DNA of 64,000 nt from Nereocystis luetkeana (GCA_031213475.1 JARUPZ010000009.1:3435001-3499000); one strand, 5' to 3'. Positions 20,441 through 32,037 are shown, counted from the stretch's first letter. Program-made: numbers and translations. Notes: generated from the sequence alone by a model not told the origin.

Positions 20441-22084
20441 AGAGTATGCTTCTAGTATGTACAAGGCGCTTCGCTCCGCGGGCGGCCCACGCAGCCCGCT
20501 ACGCTCGCTCAGGAAAGAAAAGTACGCGAAGCAGACAGAAGGTCGATGATTGAATATATATTTGATGAATCTTGTAGTTGCAAATGGGCGACTTCATAAT
20601 GCCAAGAGTGACATCCCGTGCGTACGCACATACGTATATACCCCAGGTAGGGTACTGAGTTGTTTCTTTTGATATGTTGTATGACCTGGCTATGCTGGTA
20701 CTTGTATGTACGAACGAGAAATCACACAGCATAGCACAGCAGCAGCACCGCAAAAAGAATGAAAATGAAACCGAAAAAATGAAAATTCGAAAAGAGAAAA
20801 AACTCCCCGTCCCCTCTCATGTAATAATTGTCTGCCCCTGAAACACCTTGCACCAGTCCAAGAATAAAAATATATATATATGAACAGCAGAGCTTGTCTC
20901 TCAGCCCCGTATGCTGCCCGCCCCTCTCTCGACCACCTCGCCACCGATTCGGTCCGCGTAAAGCTTTCCCCCCTCTCTGTCACAGTGATCCCCGTCGCCC
21001 GCCACGCGTGAAGCCCGGTGCGCACCGTGACCCTTGTTGCCAGCTCGACGATGTCCATGGTCAGACGGGCGTTCATCTCTTTGTATAGTTCAGCGTGGTC
21101 GCAAAAATAAGCACCGCTTAAATTTTAGCTTGCAATCCCGAACGTCCCTTATGGGCTCGTACATAGAAAGTATAATTTTTCAGATGGAGGCAGAACAGAG
21201 CCCATTCATGCTTCCCTCGTGTCTCGAGGGAAGCACGACGCCTAGCCACGAAAACCGCGACCGCCCTTCTTGCAACCCCCCCTCTACCCACCAGCATCCG
21301 CCGACAACCGCGACGGCGCCGGACTCGCTAGCGTCGCCGTGCTCCGATTACACACACGCACACGAAACGGAAAAATAAAAAAGGGAAAATAAACTGAAAG
21401 TGCGAAAGAAATTTCAACCAGCCGGTGCAAAAAAATCGAAAGAGAGCCTCCCAAACCGCTGAAAATACAAAATCGACTTTTTTTTTCTCCGATATTTGTT
21501 TTCTATTGTTCCGGGAAAAGACGTGTGGCACGTGAAGCAAGCACGCGAAGAAAGCAAATATCGTAGAATCGACAAACAATCGTGGGAGACTCGCTGAGCG
21601 TGTGGCAGGTACTTATAACCAAGTGATTTTAGGAAAAGGGTAACTGTAAGTATGTGTACCAGGTATGTATGCAAATTGTCCCTAACTCTACGTATTAGTA
21701 TCGCAGTTTTAAAACAACGTATAGGGTCGTCAATTTCCATTTGTTTCCGAGGTTTTCTTCTTCCGGGAAATTTTTGAGTGATCAATGTTGGCACATTAAA
21801 GTGTTTCGGAAAAGAAAAAGAAGAAAAAAAAGAAAAGCGCTCAGGATTATTGTTGCTCAGGGGTTGTCGAAGTCTCGCCGCATAAAAGACGTCGACGGCT
21901 TTTTTTTCTCCGGAGCTATTGTTTTTTTCCCAGGTGGTCAGGGCTAGCCACCTCAAATCAGTCCCTTGCCCTGAGCACCAAGTTGCGGTTCAGCTGTTCA
22001 GGGCAGAGGGCTAGCAGAGGGCTTCGTGTACAGGAACCCTACTGTTAAAGCTATGGCACAGACGTCGGTGCACAAGGAGGGCCG
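20441..22084. other. No recognisable gene
   Basis: Near 20,467-20,530 there is a GC-rich patch with inverted words (CGCTTCGC and GCGAAG). Minus frames of 128 and 180 residues (20,690-21,076 and 21,414-21,956) have biased composition and no motif. The rest shows A-rich stretches and nothing I recognise. Confidence 0.45.
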
Positions 22085-24832
22085 ATGGAATCCATGAAGG
22101 TACGCGATGCCGAGGCCGATGCTGAACTTGGGGCTGCAAAGCCCACCACCACAATCAACCAATCGTTCAGCGCTGCCTTCGCGGCGGAGCGGTCGGAGCA
22201 GGCGGAGTGCGACCTCACGCTCAGCACACCAGGGAAGGAGAAAGCACAACCAGGGAGCGGGCAGTGTGGGATGGATGGTGCAATCGACGTGGACAAGGAC
22301 TCCGCCGACGCTAGGAAGACACGAAAGCCGCCCGCTGCCACAGGACGTTGGCCCGTCAGCTCCAAGCTCGCGGCCGTACGACTTGGTGAGAGGCTCCTCA
22401 CAACACCACTTTCGTTTCTCTCTTGTTCGTGTGATCTACCTGGTATACGCTAGAGACGCTCGTTTTGCACCATTCATCTTGGTTGTGTGTTGGATGCTTG
22501 GCACGCGCCTCGTTTGTACGTCGGATGAACAAAGCAGCAGCGCAAATTTATTGCCTACAACAGCGGAAGTTCTGGATTGTTGGCCTTGCTGTAGAATTGT
22601 ACAACTACTGCTGTGCAGCATCGTTTTTCAAGGAGATGGGTTAGTGTGTCACTGAGCGCCGCTAAAGACTGTCTACTATCAATAATAGTTTACGATTTTT
22701 TACACAAAAGCTGCCCGATACGTAGTCGAGGTCATCGCTTCACGCGTCGGTGGTTGCGCCTTTCCACAAGTAGAGAACCTTTCGTTTTTACGAGCTCACC
22801 CCCCACTAACAGGTTGCGCACGAATGTTTGAAATGGAACTGCTGTAGTCGGCTTGGCTGCTTGCTGGCGATCCACCCGCTGCACATTCGGATTAGAATCG
22901 TGAGCCTTACCTTGTAGTCTGGCTGTATACTCGTACTCGTCTAAACATATACCTGGTATATGTATTCAGCCGTGCAGCCACACAAGCAGCAGTCGAGGTA
23001 ATTGCAGCGACACAAGGATCCGTCGAGGTACGCAAAGTCAACAGTTTAGGGCAATACAGCAGTGCCGCCACTCAAGAACTAAAATCCAGCAGTACAATAA
23101 ACATCCGGTGTGAACAGCAGTCGATGGACACCGCAAGACTTACCCGCAGCTCGTGGCTTGCTTGCATCGATCTCACCCAGTATTTTCCTTTGTTCACTGC
23201 TGTGCGACCGTACCCCATGCAATGTGACGCCATGGCACCTACAGGAAGGTCGGGGACAAGAACAACGCCCTCGGAAGGGGGTGGGTTTGCTTGTATGCAG
23301 AGTCCCGGAAACCACCGCTGAGCTCCCTCTTTGCGGGGCGAGCCGACACTTAAATCATTAGCCATATCGAGGAGCTGTTGAGGAGCAAGCGAAAATCGAA
23401 CGCCCAGACAGCCTTGCAGTCGGGCGTCTCAACCCCCCAGCTGGACAGTGAGGAAGCTTTCCTGGTGAGAGACCTAGCTCATTTTTGCCTGAAGGGTATG
23501 ACGGACACAGCATCCTACGCGTAGCCTACGCGGAAAATCGATCAGATAGATATACGGCGTAGAAAATGACGTACTCTTGAGGAATATGATAGCGTCACCT
23601 TGGGAGTCGCTGTTTTGTTGGATTGAGTGATGTGCACGTGCTGTGGTTGCGTCCATCCCGCCACTCGCTACGCGTACCATCTATACATGGTAGTCTAAAG
23701 TGCATGATACCATCTACCTGCTACATAGCTTTGTTGGGCACGTTTATGTTGTACCAAAACGCCTCTACCCGTAGCGGAGAATTAGGACCGCCGCTTGCTG
23801 AATAGCTCTGTTTGTTTAGTGGTATCTTGATGCGACTCGTGCCTGGGCATTTGTTGTTTTCGCGGCCAACTTTGACTGATGCTATAGCACCATGCCTGTC
23901 GTATCGTCCGCTTGATCCGCCTCGACCGTTGACAGGACAAGGAGGTTGGAAACCTCGTCGACGCCGTTGCCGCGGAATCACTCGAAATCGCGAAACGCCT
24001 GTCGCTCGACAAGGAGACGGCTGAAGCCGAAGAAGCCCGTACGCACAGGGCTCGTTGTCACGGACTAACTAGCTGTCGTCCGGGGTCAAATGAGACCCCC
24101 TTCCCGGTCCCTGATGGATCCCAGTCAGAATCTACTGGGGTCGGTGATCCAGGTGGTATCGGCGGCAGCGGGATTGTACCGACCAAACAATCTTACATCC
24201 ATTCACCCGGACCGGGAACTCGCCCCGTCTGGCACACATCCGGCCGAAGCAGCGGTGGCAGCGGCAGTGGTGGCGGCGGAGGTATCGGCGGCAGGGGTGG
24301 CGGCGGTGGGGGTTGTAGCAGCGGTAGCGGCAGGGGTGGCGGCGGCAGTTGCAGCGGCAGCGACAGGGGTGTTGGCAGCTTCCTCGGCGGCCGCGGTGAG
24401 AACGAAGGCAGTGTCAGCCACAACAGTGGACTCTACGGTGGCGGCGGTGGAGGGGGCAGCGGTAGTGGCAGTGGCGGTGGCCGCAAGAGCAACAGGGGTG
24501 GTCGCGGCGGTAGCAGAAGCGGCAGGAGTTGTCTCAGCGTTAGTATAGGCGGCCGCAGCGGGGGCGACGGGGGTCGTGGTAGCGGCGACAGAGGTGGCGA
24601 TGACAGCGACAGACCCAGCGGACGAAGCGGCGGTAGAAATGGAGGGGGCGGCGGGCAGAGGGGGACGAAAAGCAAGATGAGATCGTGGATGGCATGTTTC
24701 GCCCTCGTGGCTCATCCCCGGACTCCCTGTGGCCGAGCGATATACCCCCGTTCTATGCGGAGTTTGAGGAGCTTCCGGGAGGCCTAGACGGGGACCACCT
24801 CCAATTTACCTACGAGGAGATAAAACTGTTTT
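22085..24832 (+). CDS. Candidate spliced host gene (hypothetical)
   Basis: Three + strand pieces look like exons. Piece 1 (22,085-22,395) starts MESMKVRDAEADAELGAAKP and ends at a good donor, CTTG/GTGAGA. Piece 2 (23,364-23,465) carries IEELLRSKRKSNAQ and ends TTCCTG/GTGAGA. Piece 3 follows TTGACAG at 23,936, begins DKEVGNLVDAVAAESLEIAK and stays open into a Gly/Ser-rich region to 24,786. Pieces 2 and 3 join in phase 0; piece 1 does not join piece 2 cleanly. A frame at 24,636-24,832 with PPFYAEFEELPGGLDG may be another exon. Introns at 22,397-23,363 and 23,466-23,936 show no features. No domain is recognised. It could be unrelated open frames. Confidence 0.3.
24235..24665 (+). repeat. GGN-rich low-complexity region
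   Basis: About 430 bp dominated by GGC, GGT, GCA and AGC triplets. One + frame reads as Gly/Ser-rich, another as Ala/Val-rich, and the minus frame as Ala/Thr-rich. If the candidate gene is real, the Gly/Ser frame is the one continuous with its upstream exon. Confidence 0.8.
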
Positions 24833-24835
24833 AGT

Positions 24836-25629
24836 ACGATGGCTACCGCAGCGAGACACTCGAGGCTGGCATGTCAGCGACTCTGATGTTGGCCGCCCTC
24901 TATCAGTGGAGCGGCGTGCCTCCAGGTGGCACCCAAGGCGCACCTTCTGGCATAATATCTGTGGTGCACATATTAATCATGGTCCAATCGCTGCTGGTAC
25001 CCCATGCGGCTTGCGGCTTGGTATTGTATATTGGCTTCTCGCGGCTTGGTGTTTTCAACCGGTTCATCACTATCCCACTATACTCCCCACATCCCGCACA
25101 CATGAAACACAACAAGCAAAAATCGTTACATCAAGGGAGCATATAAACATATACCAGTCATCCATACATCTGCATGAGGGTGCCTGGGCACAGCTGGTGT
25201 TTGTGGTCGTAGAGCAGGGAAGATGGGCGCATAAATGGGTTTCCGAGGGATTTCTAGGGATATAATCAGGCGTTATTTGAGCGGGATCCAAAAGATTGAG
25301 ATTGAATGATTGAATGAACCAAATATTCGATTCTCAATCTATATTGAAAGATCGGCCGTGAAAACCGCCAATTCAATATCGAGATTTTCCAAAAGATTTC
25401 GATATTTTCAGGGCAATTCAATCCCAATATTCAACCCTGATAATATTAGTTTATAGCGTGAACTGCGAAGGAAGGGACTTCCCGAAAGTTCCGATAAAGA
25501 GCAACAGCTGGTCATTTCTTTACTGGAATACATGATCGATGTAGACCCGCGCAATTAAGCAAAGAGGTAAATTATATTTATCAATCAATACGTAATACAA
25601 TGCTGTGACCCGTTCTACGACAGAGATAG
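24836..25629. other. No gene; AT-rich ATTGAA words
   Basis: Short frames only. Between 25,290 and 25,450 the words GATTGAATGATTGAATG and repeated ATTCAATAT/TCGATATT make a small AT-rich patch with inverted parts. I see no recognised element. Confidence 0.4.
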
Positions 25630-25858
25630 CGCATTTCCGCTCTAATTGTTTCTGAAAGACGGGGTTCTTTTACCCCGAATCGTCGGAATGCCAATCTTGA
25701 TGTCGAAAATAACGTTTCGTAGACTCGGGCCATATAATTATTCGCCGCGATGAAATTTGATATTTATTTGCTGAAGTCAGTTTTCGGGTGGTGTATGGAG
25801 CTCCTTAAATGAGGAGCCTCAGAAAAATTGGGGTGAACCTCTATCGTAGACGCGTTCC
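25630..25858 (+). repeat. Dispersed repeat F, copy 1
   Basis: Aligns with 57,670-57,890. Shared phrases are AATCGTCGGAATGC, GAAAATAACGTTT/GAAAATGACGTTT, GGGCCAT, GATGAAAT, GTCAGTTTTCGGG, GAGGAGCCTCAGAAA and GGGTGAA followed by CATCGTAGA or CTATCGTAGA. Both copies are on the + strand and lie on the 3' side of a member of the same unknown protein family. Confidence 0.7.
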
Positions 25859-25926
25859 TGTGTAGATTACCACACCATAAGCACCAACACCAACAACGAC
25901 GCCAAAACCACCACAGGACCGATTTC

Positions 25927-26580
25927 TCACCTGCCATCTATATAATGAGCCGCAACGATGTTTGGCGCACGGCGCGATGTGGGCATCCAGAGCAGTGACG
26001 TTGAAAACCTTCGTGAACAGGCCGGTGGAGATTTCTCTGTCTTGGAAGCGATGCCACTGACCGTCTTCCTCGAAAAAGGAACAGACCCGCGCATTTCACG
26101 ACAATTCAGGGAAAACGGGACTTTGGTCGCTTGAGTGGCTCCTCGCGGCTCCAAGCGGTGGTCTCTCGTCAGAAAGTACACCCCGTCTCTCTCCTTGTCA
26201 CGGGCATCCTCTTGCCTCGTGGGCCCGACCTTTCTCTCGATGTTGCTGCTACCGTTGAGGTAACGCGTCATAGATCCGACAAGCCGCTCCGCGTGAGCCC
26301 CCTTATCTAATGCTGTGATGTACTTGTCTTCTTCGATGACCCAGTAGGAGACTCGGTAGGAACTCCGGTTGCCGAATATTACTCGCGGCTCTGTCTCTCG
26401 ATACACGGCGTTGTGGTCATCGGGCCGCGTCAACCCAGCCGAGCCGCCGCTGTCTCCGATACATACACGGCGCGGGCGTCGGGTGGGCTTACGCGCAGCA
26501 CACGTATCCGTACCGTTCTCTGGTTCGAGGTCTCCTTGCAAGTCTAGATCTCGTCGTCCTCTGCTTTCAGAGACTCTCAT
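25927..26580 (-). pseudogene. Unknown protein family, copy 1 (frameshifted)
   Basis: A 218-residue minus frame shares a conserved core with the gene at 59,749-60,300. The core reads ETEPRVIFGNRSSYRVSYWV, SMTRYLNGS, YFLTRDHRLEPRG and TQATKVPF. Near 26,092 an extra CG dinucleotide shifts the frame. In the next frame the match resumes with RVCSFFEEDGQWHRF and TALDAHIAPC, so the gene is complete but broken. A CAG/GTGAGA donor-like site lies just past the homology, so a further exon is possible. The N-terminal 60 residues, with Arg/Asp-rich stretches, are not shared. No signal peptide or membrane segment is visible and I do not recognise the family. Confidence 0.6.
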
Positions 26581-27627
26581 GTCAAGTACTTAGTCAGAAA
26601 CGGAATTTTATCAAGTCTAATACGCGCTCCTCCGACTTTTTACTACTTATATTTGCTACTGCTCCGTACGCTATTCTGACTGCTTTTTGTAGTCTGGCTG
26701 TTGTTGTGGGTTGTCTGTGTCGGCGATTATTCAACGAGCTGCGGGGTTATTGACGGCGGGGTCGGGATATATTCACATGCACAGTTCTCCGCTCAAAAAA
26801 GAAAGATTCACATCTTCCCGCGATGACTCCATAATCGACCCAAAGGGACATATATTGCAATTTTCTGCTTCCAATCAGTGTACATGGATGTCGAATACGC
26901 ATACGGGCATTATTCCTGGAAGCTCGCGGAGACAGCAGTAACGTTGTCGAAGCTTCGACAGAAATCAGTCATTAAGTCTGCGATCTCTAGAAGTTCGTCA
27001 GTGGTATAGAAGGTGCTGCTATTCTAAATTAGTTTATATGCTCAACGGGGTCGGCCACAAAGACAGGCGCGAGATACAGTTTTGTTGCAAAATAACCACA
27101 CCGAACGAAAATAGGAAAGCGACGGGAAGAGGGTAGCAAGGCACTGGAGTAAGGGTATGTCTTCACCTCCCCCAAGAGAGCATTGAAACGAGGGGAACGG
27201 AACGAGGCTGTTCGTGGTCAGTCGTTACGTTCCTATGTAAAATAACGTGTTTGAGTCCAAGCAGAGTAGAGTTGGATATCGGAACGATAAAGGTTTCGGT
27301 ACGATAAGGCCGAAATAAAATCGATAACAATAACGATAACGATGATTTTCGTTACCGTACCCAAAAACCCAAAAACCCAAAAAGTCGATTAAGATAACGA
27401 TAACGATAATGTAGGCAAAAACCGGCACACAAAGCCAGCCAAACACGCCGGCCCATTTCACTTGTTGTTGTCGCGTTATCCACACGAGACCCTGCATGAT
27501 TAACGTCTCAAGCCTCACAGCGTCTCTACCTCGAGGTGCATAAGTCCTGCCGCTCTGAACCGCACACGTCGATGGGTGCCGTGTTATGATACCATCCAGC
27601 TAAAGAGCTGATAAAAAGCGGTAGATC
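26581..27627. other. No gene; GATAAC-rich patch
   Basis: Nothing is recognised except a low-complexity patch at 27,285-27,410 made of GATAAC words and three AAACCC words. A phrase near 27,270 (GTTGGATATCG, then CGGTACGAT) is partly echoed in inverse orientation near 30,020, where TATCG words also cluster. Confidence 0.45.
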
Positions 27628-27701
27628 GCCCCGGTGGCTCAAGTGTTTAACCTCAAATTCTACTTGTGTTTGAGTCCTGGGTTCGAGCCCCAGGTGGGTC
27701 G
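27628..27701 (+). ncRNA. tRNA-like sequence (pseudogene or SINE head)
   Basis: An A-box-like TGGCTCAAGTG (27,635) and a near-consensus B box, GGGTTCGAGCCCC (27,680), are spaced as in a tRNA. The T arm pairs fully (CTGGG/CCCAG). Five of seven acceptor positions pair. A CTCAAA/TTTGAG stem stands where the anticodon stem should be, but its loop is too long and the D arm does not close. So it has Pol III promoter elements but is not a functional tRNA. Confidence 0.55.
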
Positions 27702-28957
27702 GAATTTTGACATTAATTATTTGCAAAAATAAAGATAAAAAGGATTCAATTGTTGAGAGCGCCTTGCAGCGTGGGTAGGCGCAATTCGATGCGAGTCGGC
27801 GAGGGAAGAAAAGGCTGGAATCTTCTCGCGATAAAAATGAAGCCACGTACCGTAGCGGGAAGGGGGGAGAAGAGCCTGCTACACCGGATCTGAGTTACGA
27901 GTTGGAAGCAAAGAGAGAAGAAGATGGCGAAGATAATAATGGGATGAGCAAAAAAAAATAAACGATTGGCCACGCCTCGCTCAATACTACCTTGTGTGCA
28001 ATACCATTGGGATGCGCTTTTTTCACGGTGTTGATCATCCCCCAACCCACAAGTGGAAACCAACCGTGTTTTTTTGATCGAGAGATATATGACCGATACA
28101 AATATCTGGAAAAACATAAAAAAATGTGACCATAACTCGTCTGAAAAAACAAATAGGCTCGTTTTTCGTTTGTCTGCATAATATTATACCACCAGGGTAT
28201 GCAAATTACGAGGTTAAATTTGCAGATCGAAACAAAATATTGAGCGCACAAAAAACAGCATTAAATTGTTGTATAAACTTGTTTTACGTCCGTATGGAAA
28301 ATGCATTTCGGCGATATCACTTGATGGGTGGTGAACTGTGGGCAATGAAAGTCGTATGTCGGCCTTCTCGTAGGGTCTTCGGCAAAGTCTTCGCCAATTT
28401 ACGTCCTGATCGGGATGGACGATTCCAATACGAATTTCGTGTTGAACAGTTGGTAGTTTTGAGTTTTCGCCGATATCTTGCCGAGATCTCGTCGAATAAC
28501 AAACTCGTCATTTTTTTTATACTCTTGTTTGGCACATACATGCAGTGTGTTGTGAGAGTTAGTGCCTCCAAATTTCAAGCCCTAATTCGCAGTGGGGCTC
28601 ACTAGACACGTCTTTCGGAAGTGGTACCCATTATTCAAATGGTCCAGCTCGTACACGTACGTCCTGCTTCCTCTGTTGTAGCCGTTTTCCCTCTCCACCC
28701 TTGGCCGTGTAACAATTTACACTTACTTACATATATATGATGACACCGCTGTCCCCTATCGCAATATTGTTATATTTCATTTGGTATCCAACGTAACTCA
28801 CAATAAATAAGAAAGAGGAAAGCTGGCTTAGGATTGATTAATTCAATGAGAACGGACGCGTTATACTCATTATTTCAGTGTAGGGTAACGAATCCCGAAT
28901 TTAAATGTTTCTTGTTAATCACAGCCTGCCATTCATTGTCGTTGCTTGTTTTCTTAG
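27702..28957. other. No recognised gene; one 159-residue frame
   Basis: The frame at 28,126-28,605 (+) includes LWAMKVVCRPSRRVFGKVFA and a Leu/Ile/Phe-rich stretch near its end that could be a membrane helix. I recognise no family and there is no paralogue in the window, so it may be chance. Other frames are shorter. Confidence 0.35.
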
Positions 28958-28964
28958 TATAGTG

Positions 28965-29035
28965 TGAAGGTGTTACCTACTGAGCTATAGGGGCAAAAAA
29001 TCGAAAGATTACCCAGCCCAGGGTAGTCCTTACAA
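28965..29035 (-). ncRNA. SINE-like tRNA-derived unit, copy 1 (partial)
   Basis: On the minus strand a good A box, TATAGCTCAGTAGG, is followed by TAACACCTTCACA and preceded by CCCTGGGCTGGGTAATC. The same order occurs at 29,195-29,305. The B box is missing here. Because the sequence upstream of the tRNA part is also shared, these are copies of one mobile unit rather than independent tRNA genes. Confidence 0.5.
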
Positions 29036-29194
29036 CACTCTCCCCACCTCTACACTACGGGATATGTGGCGCGTCGGAACCGTATACGTCCGTACGCTTG
29101 CCTACCCGCTTCGTTTCATTACCTACCTGAGGAACCAGGGAAATGTGTGTTTTACGTGTACACGCGCAAGCGTCTCTGTAAAAGAAAACATTCG

Positions 29195-29305
29195 AATTAA
29201 GGTTCGAACCCGTGATCAGGACGACGTAAACTGTGAAGGTGTTACTTACTGAGCTATAGGGGTAAAATACAGATCGATTACCCAGCCCAGGGTAATCCTT
29301 ATAAC
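29195..29305 (-). ncRNA. SINE-like tRNA-derived unit, copy 2
   Basis: The minus strand has the A box TATAGCTCAGTAAG (near 29,257) and the B box CGGGTTCGAACC (29,201-29,212), correctly ordered about 45 bp apart. CTGGGCTGGGTAATC lies upstream, as in copy 1. The tRNA cloverleaf does not close. No poly-A or other tail was identified. Confidence 0.55.
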
Positions 29306-29543
29306 CATAGGCATCTTGAACTGCTGTATTACTACTATTAAACGTATGTGTACATTAGGTATAGCTCGGAGCTGTTTGTAACATTCTATGTATATACTGC
29401 AAAAAATACATGCAAGCCGGTAAATACAAACAACAACACCAGGACTTAATATATTAGTAGTTTTTTTACCAGAATCAACGTACCATATTGGCTGCTAGAG
29501 GCATAATAAGAAGCAAGGAACCTGGCCCAGGCTGAATTTCCTG

Positions 29544-29700
29544 CTCGAGAAAAGGGGCGCGTTGCCCACTAATTCCAGTAAAAAGACTCCCTAATTTTCT
29601 ACCAGGGTATTTTATATCCTACCAGGTACTCGAGAAGGGGGGGGCGCGTTATCCACCAATCCCAGTAAAAATATTCCCGAACTTAATATTTTCCTATCAA
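29544..29700 (+). repeat. Tandem duplication, period 85 bp
   Basis: CTCGAGAAAAGGGGCGCGTT at 29,544 and CTCGAGAAGGGGGGGGCGCG at 29,629 start two units. Both continue with CCACTAATTCCAGTAAAAA or CCACCAATCCCAGTAAAAA and an ATTTTC-TA ending. Confidence 0.75.
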
Positions 29701-30449
29701 TCTCAGCCTTCCCTTCCTAGGGCTCGTTTCCTTATTATTGCGTACCAGGTACATACACCTGGACACACACCTGAATCAATGATGCTGAATACTTCATCCA
29801 AGTAATATGATGGTTTTATACCCATGGCCTGATATTATACGTGTATACAACTGGGTGTAGTGCTGTTGGTTGCCGTATTCCCTATCGCCCTTCCAAGCGT
29901 TCGGCCTTTTTTCGTTTTATCGTATCGTTATCGTTTATCGAATTATCGAAATACCGAGAAGTTTTTTCAGTTCGATAATTGTATTTTTTTGCGAATGATA
30001 TATATATCGAAAGTCTCGGTACGATATCCAACAGTAATAATGCAGAATCCTGGGCCCCGCCAGCCGAATCGGCACGACCGGCATATTTTCCAAACGACTC
30101 AGCAACTTGATGTCCACGTCCATCTATCTTCGGTTGTGTCCATCTACATACAAAAATCAGATATTTGTTCCGGTTCAGTCGGGCCGTTCGGTTCTTCAAA
30201 CTCCCAAACAAGATAAAGGGGTGCAACACTTCTTTTTTCTCTTCCTAGATAATATATATACTGCTTTTCTCGGGCTGCACTGAATATTTTCGTTTCCCAC
30301 AAACAATCAACACCAATTCATGCGGCAAAATAATATTTCATTCGGTTCGTTCCAACAATGCTCTCTGGGTGGGGTTGAGACACACCCTAAGATGTCCATC
30401 TTACGCGTGTCGCCAACAACTGCTTCACAGCTGTGTCGACCGTTATTTT
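29701..30449. other. No recognised gene
   Basis: Short frames only. TATCG-rich low-complexity sequence lies at 29,915-30,025. Nothing else is recognised. Confidence 0.4.
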
Positions 30450-30680
30450 CGCAACTGAGCAATTTCCTGGTTCGATGCAAACGCGGTGCAGCCGGGTTTA
30501 TGGCGAGTTTTGCCCCGTTTTAGCTGCGATTTGTGGTCAGGGTTATGGTTAGGGTTAGGGTTAGAGGCGGGATTTGGGTTGGGTCTTCGCCCGTACCTTG
30601 ATCCCAACAGGAATTAAAACGCCTGAACAGCCTACGAACCTAAAGATCCCTTCTCCCAGTCTGTTCTAGGTCCTCCCTCG
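30450..30680 (+). repeat. Telomere-motif repeat C, copy 1
   Basis: Shares AATTTCCTGGTTCGATGCAA, TTTATGGCGAGTTTTG, GGGTTGGGTCTTCGCCCGT, CTTGATCCCAACAGGAA and GATCCCTTCTCCCAG with 63,290-63,530. A GGTTAGGGTTAGGGTTAGAG block is embedded near 30,548. The left end of the unit is missing here. Confidence 0.75.
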
Positions 30681-30744
30681 GTGTCTTGATACGTATCTCA
30701 AAAAGTTTCACAATGTCAGAACTTATTGGAACAAATAACTCCGA

Positions 30745-30960
30745 AAATGGGTCATTCTTATCGGATAGCGTTTTTCCATGATTTAAAAAATAACATCGCG
30801 CACCTGTTTTACCTTCTTCATGCTTTCCGTGGGTACATTTACAAGCGTATTTGTGGAACCTCGTTTTCTTGTCAGTGGACAATTACACGAAACGTGACAG
30901 AACCCCTCCGTGTCTTGATACGCCTCGAAATATTTTTTAACTTTGGAAGGTCAGGAAAAA
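30745..30960 (-). repeat. Dispersed repeat D, copy in inverse orientation
   Basis: On the minus strand, GAGGGGTTCTGTCACGTTTC near 30,905 corresponds to GAGGCGTTCTGTCACCATTC at 50,442. The phrase CATTCTTATCGGATAGCGTT (+, 30,751) recurs at 50,371. The short phrase GTGTCTTGATACG occurs twice, near 30,680 and 30,912. Confidence 0.45.
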
Positions 30961-31333
30961 TAACCTCCCGATAAGAAAGCGTATAAAATGAGATTGTGCT
31001 CTGTATGTTACAAATTATCTGTCGTATTGTGTTTGTTATGTCGTCGAGCATCTTGTCGAGGACACAGGAGCAATAGTAACTCTTCACTCTTCCAACAGTA
31101 GAGTTTCCTACAGCAGTAGTGTATATCATATATCCATATTCCCTGTGAAACGACCAGGCAGGGAAGAAAGGGCTTGAAGTGTTCTTGCGATGAAAAATGA
31201 GAAAATACGAACTGAAGTAGGTAAGGGGGCTGTTTTGTGAACCCGCATATGACGTTCGACTCGAAGGTAAGAAGTGAGATGTACAAACGAAGGAAGTGGA
31301 AACAAATAGGAACATCCGTCAGGATGTTTGCGT
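30961..31333. other. No recognised feature
   Basis: Mixed DNA up to the gypsy target site; short frames only. Confidence 0.4.
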
Positions 31334-31337
31334 GTTG
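31334..31337. repeat. Probable target-site duplication, left (GTTG)
   Basis: GTTG directly before the left gypsy LTR is repeated at 45,124-45,127 after the right one. A 4- to 6-bp duplication is normal for Ty3/gypsy. Confidence 0.6.
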
Positions 31338-31616
31338 TGTTATGATACTGCTTGGTATGATGAGGTTGAAAGCCCGGTAATTTCCTGGGTTCTGGCACTG
31401 GGGTCGTATTTGTAGCACTTGGAAGTTGTATCTTAGGTGAAAAACCGGGGGTTCTCCAGAGAGGCACGAGCGTGGTCTCAGTCTCCGTCGTGCACGAAAG
31501 GAATAAAGTGGCTCTTCTATCTCTAAGCGAATATCAACGTGAGTACCAACGAGTGCCGGCTTAATAGGCAGACCTGTCCAGGGATACAAAGTGTCCCGCA
31601 GTCCGTGATCTTAACA
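31338..31616 (+). repeat. Gypsy 5' LTR
   Basis: 279 bp, TGTTA to TAACA. It aligns with 44,849-45,123 through phrases such as GGTTCTCCAGAGAGGCACGA, CGTCGTGCACGAAAGGA and GTGTCCCGCAGTCCGTGATC. There are many substitutions, so the element is old. Confidence 0.92.
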
Positions 31617-31618
31617 AG

Positions 31619-31636
31619 TGGTGTCTTCGGCTTAGG
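31619..31636 (+). promoter_or_regulatory. Gypsy primer-binding site
   Basis: TGGTGTCTTCGGCTTAGG starts two bases after the 5' LTR. TGG pairs with the CCA end of a tRNA, and both position and spacing fit. The tRNA was not identified. It confirms + orientation for the element as a whole. Confidence 0.7.
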
Positions 31637-32037
31637 ACGTTTGCCTTTCTGCCGATAGAAGTTTTCTTTCACTCTGTTTTTGCTTTCGTTTAGCTTTTTT
31701 TTTCGAGTCAGTCTGCGCCACTGCACGAAGGAGACTCACGAGGAGGGGGGTTCTTGCTTCCCCTCGTGGTGGACGAGACACTGAGGTACAGAGGCACCCA
31801 GTGCCCCACTGCCCAAGGCTCGTCGATGAAGATCGATCGCCTTGTACAAAATACCACCAAGCGGAACGCGTGTCTCGGCAGAAGCCCCGTGAGGACGACG
31901 TGGATGTCGCGCCTTGTACAACACGACCGCCCGACAACCCAGGGCGAATCTCGAGCAGCTTCCAGCAGACGGGCCTCGTTCAAGACCTTTTCCGAGCCTT
32001 TCCGAGCCTTCTCGCTCGCCGAGACGAGCTCTGTTGT

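Noticed and set aside
24090-24715. Ala/Val-rich + frame and Ala/Thr-rich minus frame
   Set aside because: Low-complexity GGN/GCN triplets keep several frames open; composition alone does not support a protein.
29195-29305. Functional tRNA gene
   Set aside because: A and B boxes are good, but the acceptor and T stems do not pair and upstream sequence is shared with another copy, which fits a SINE.
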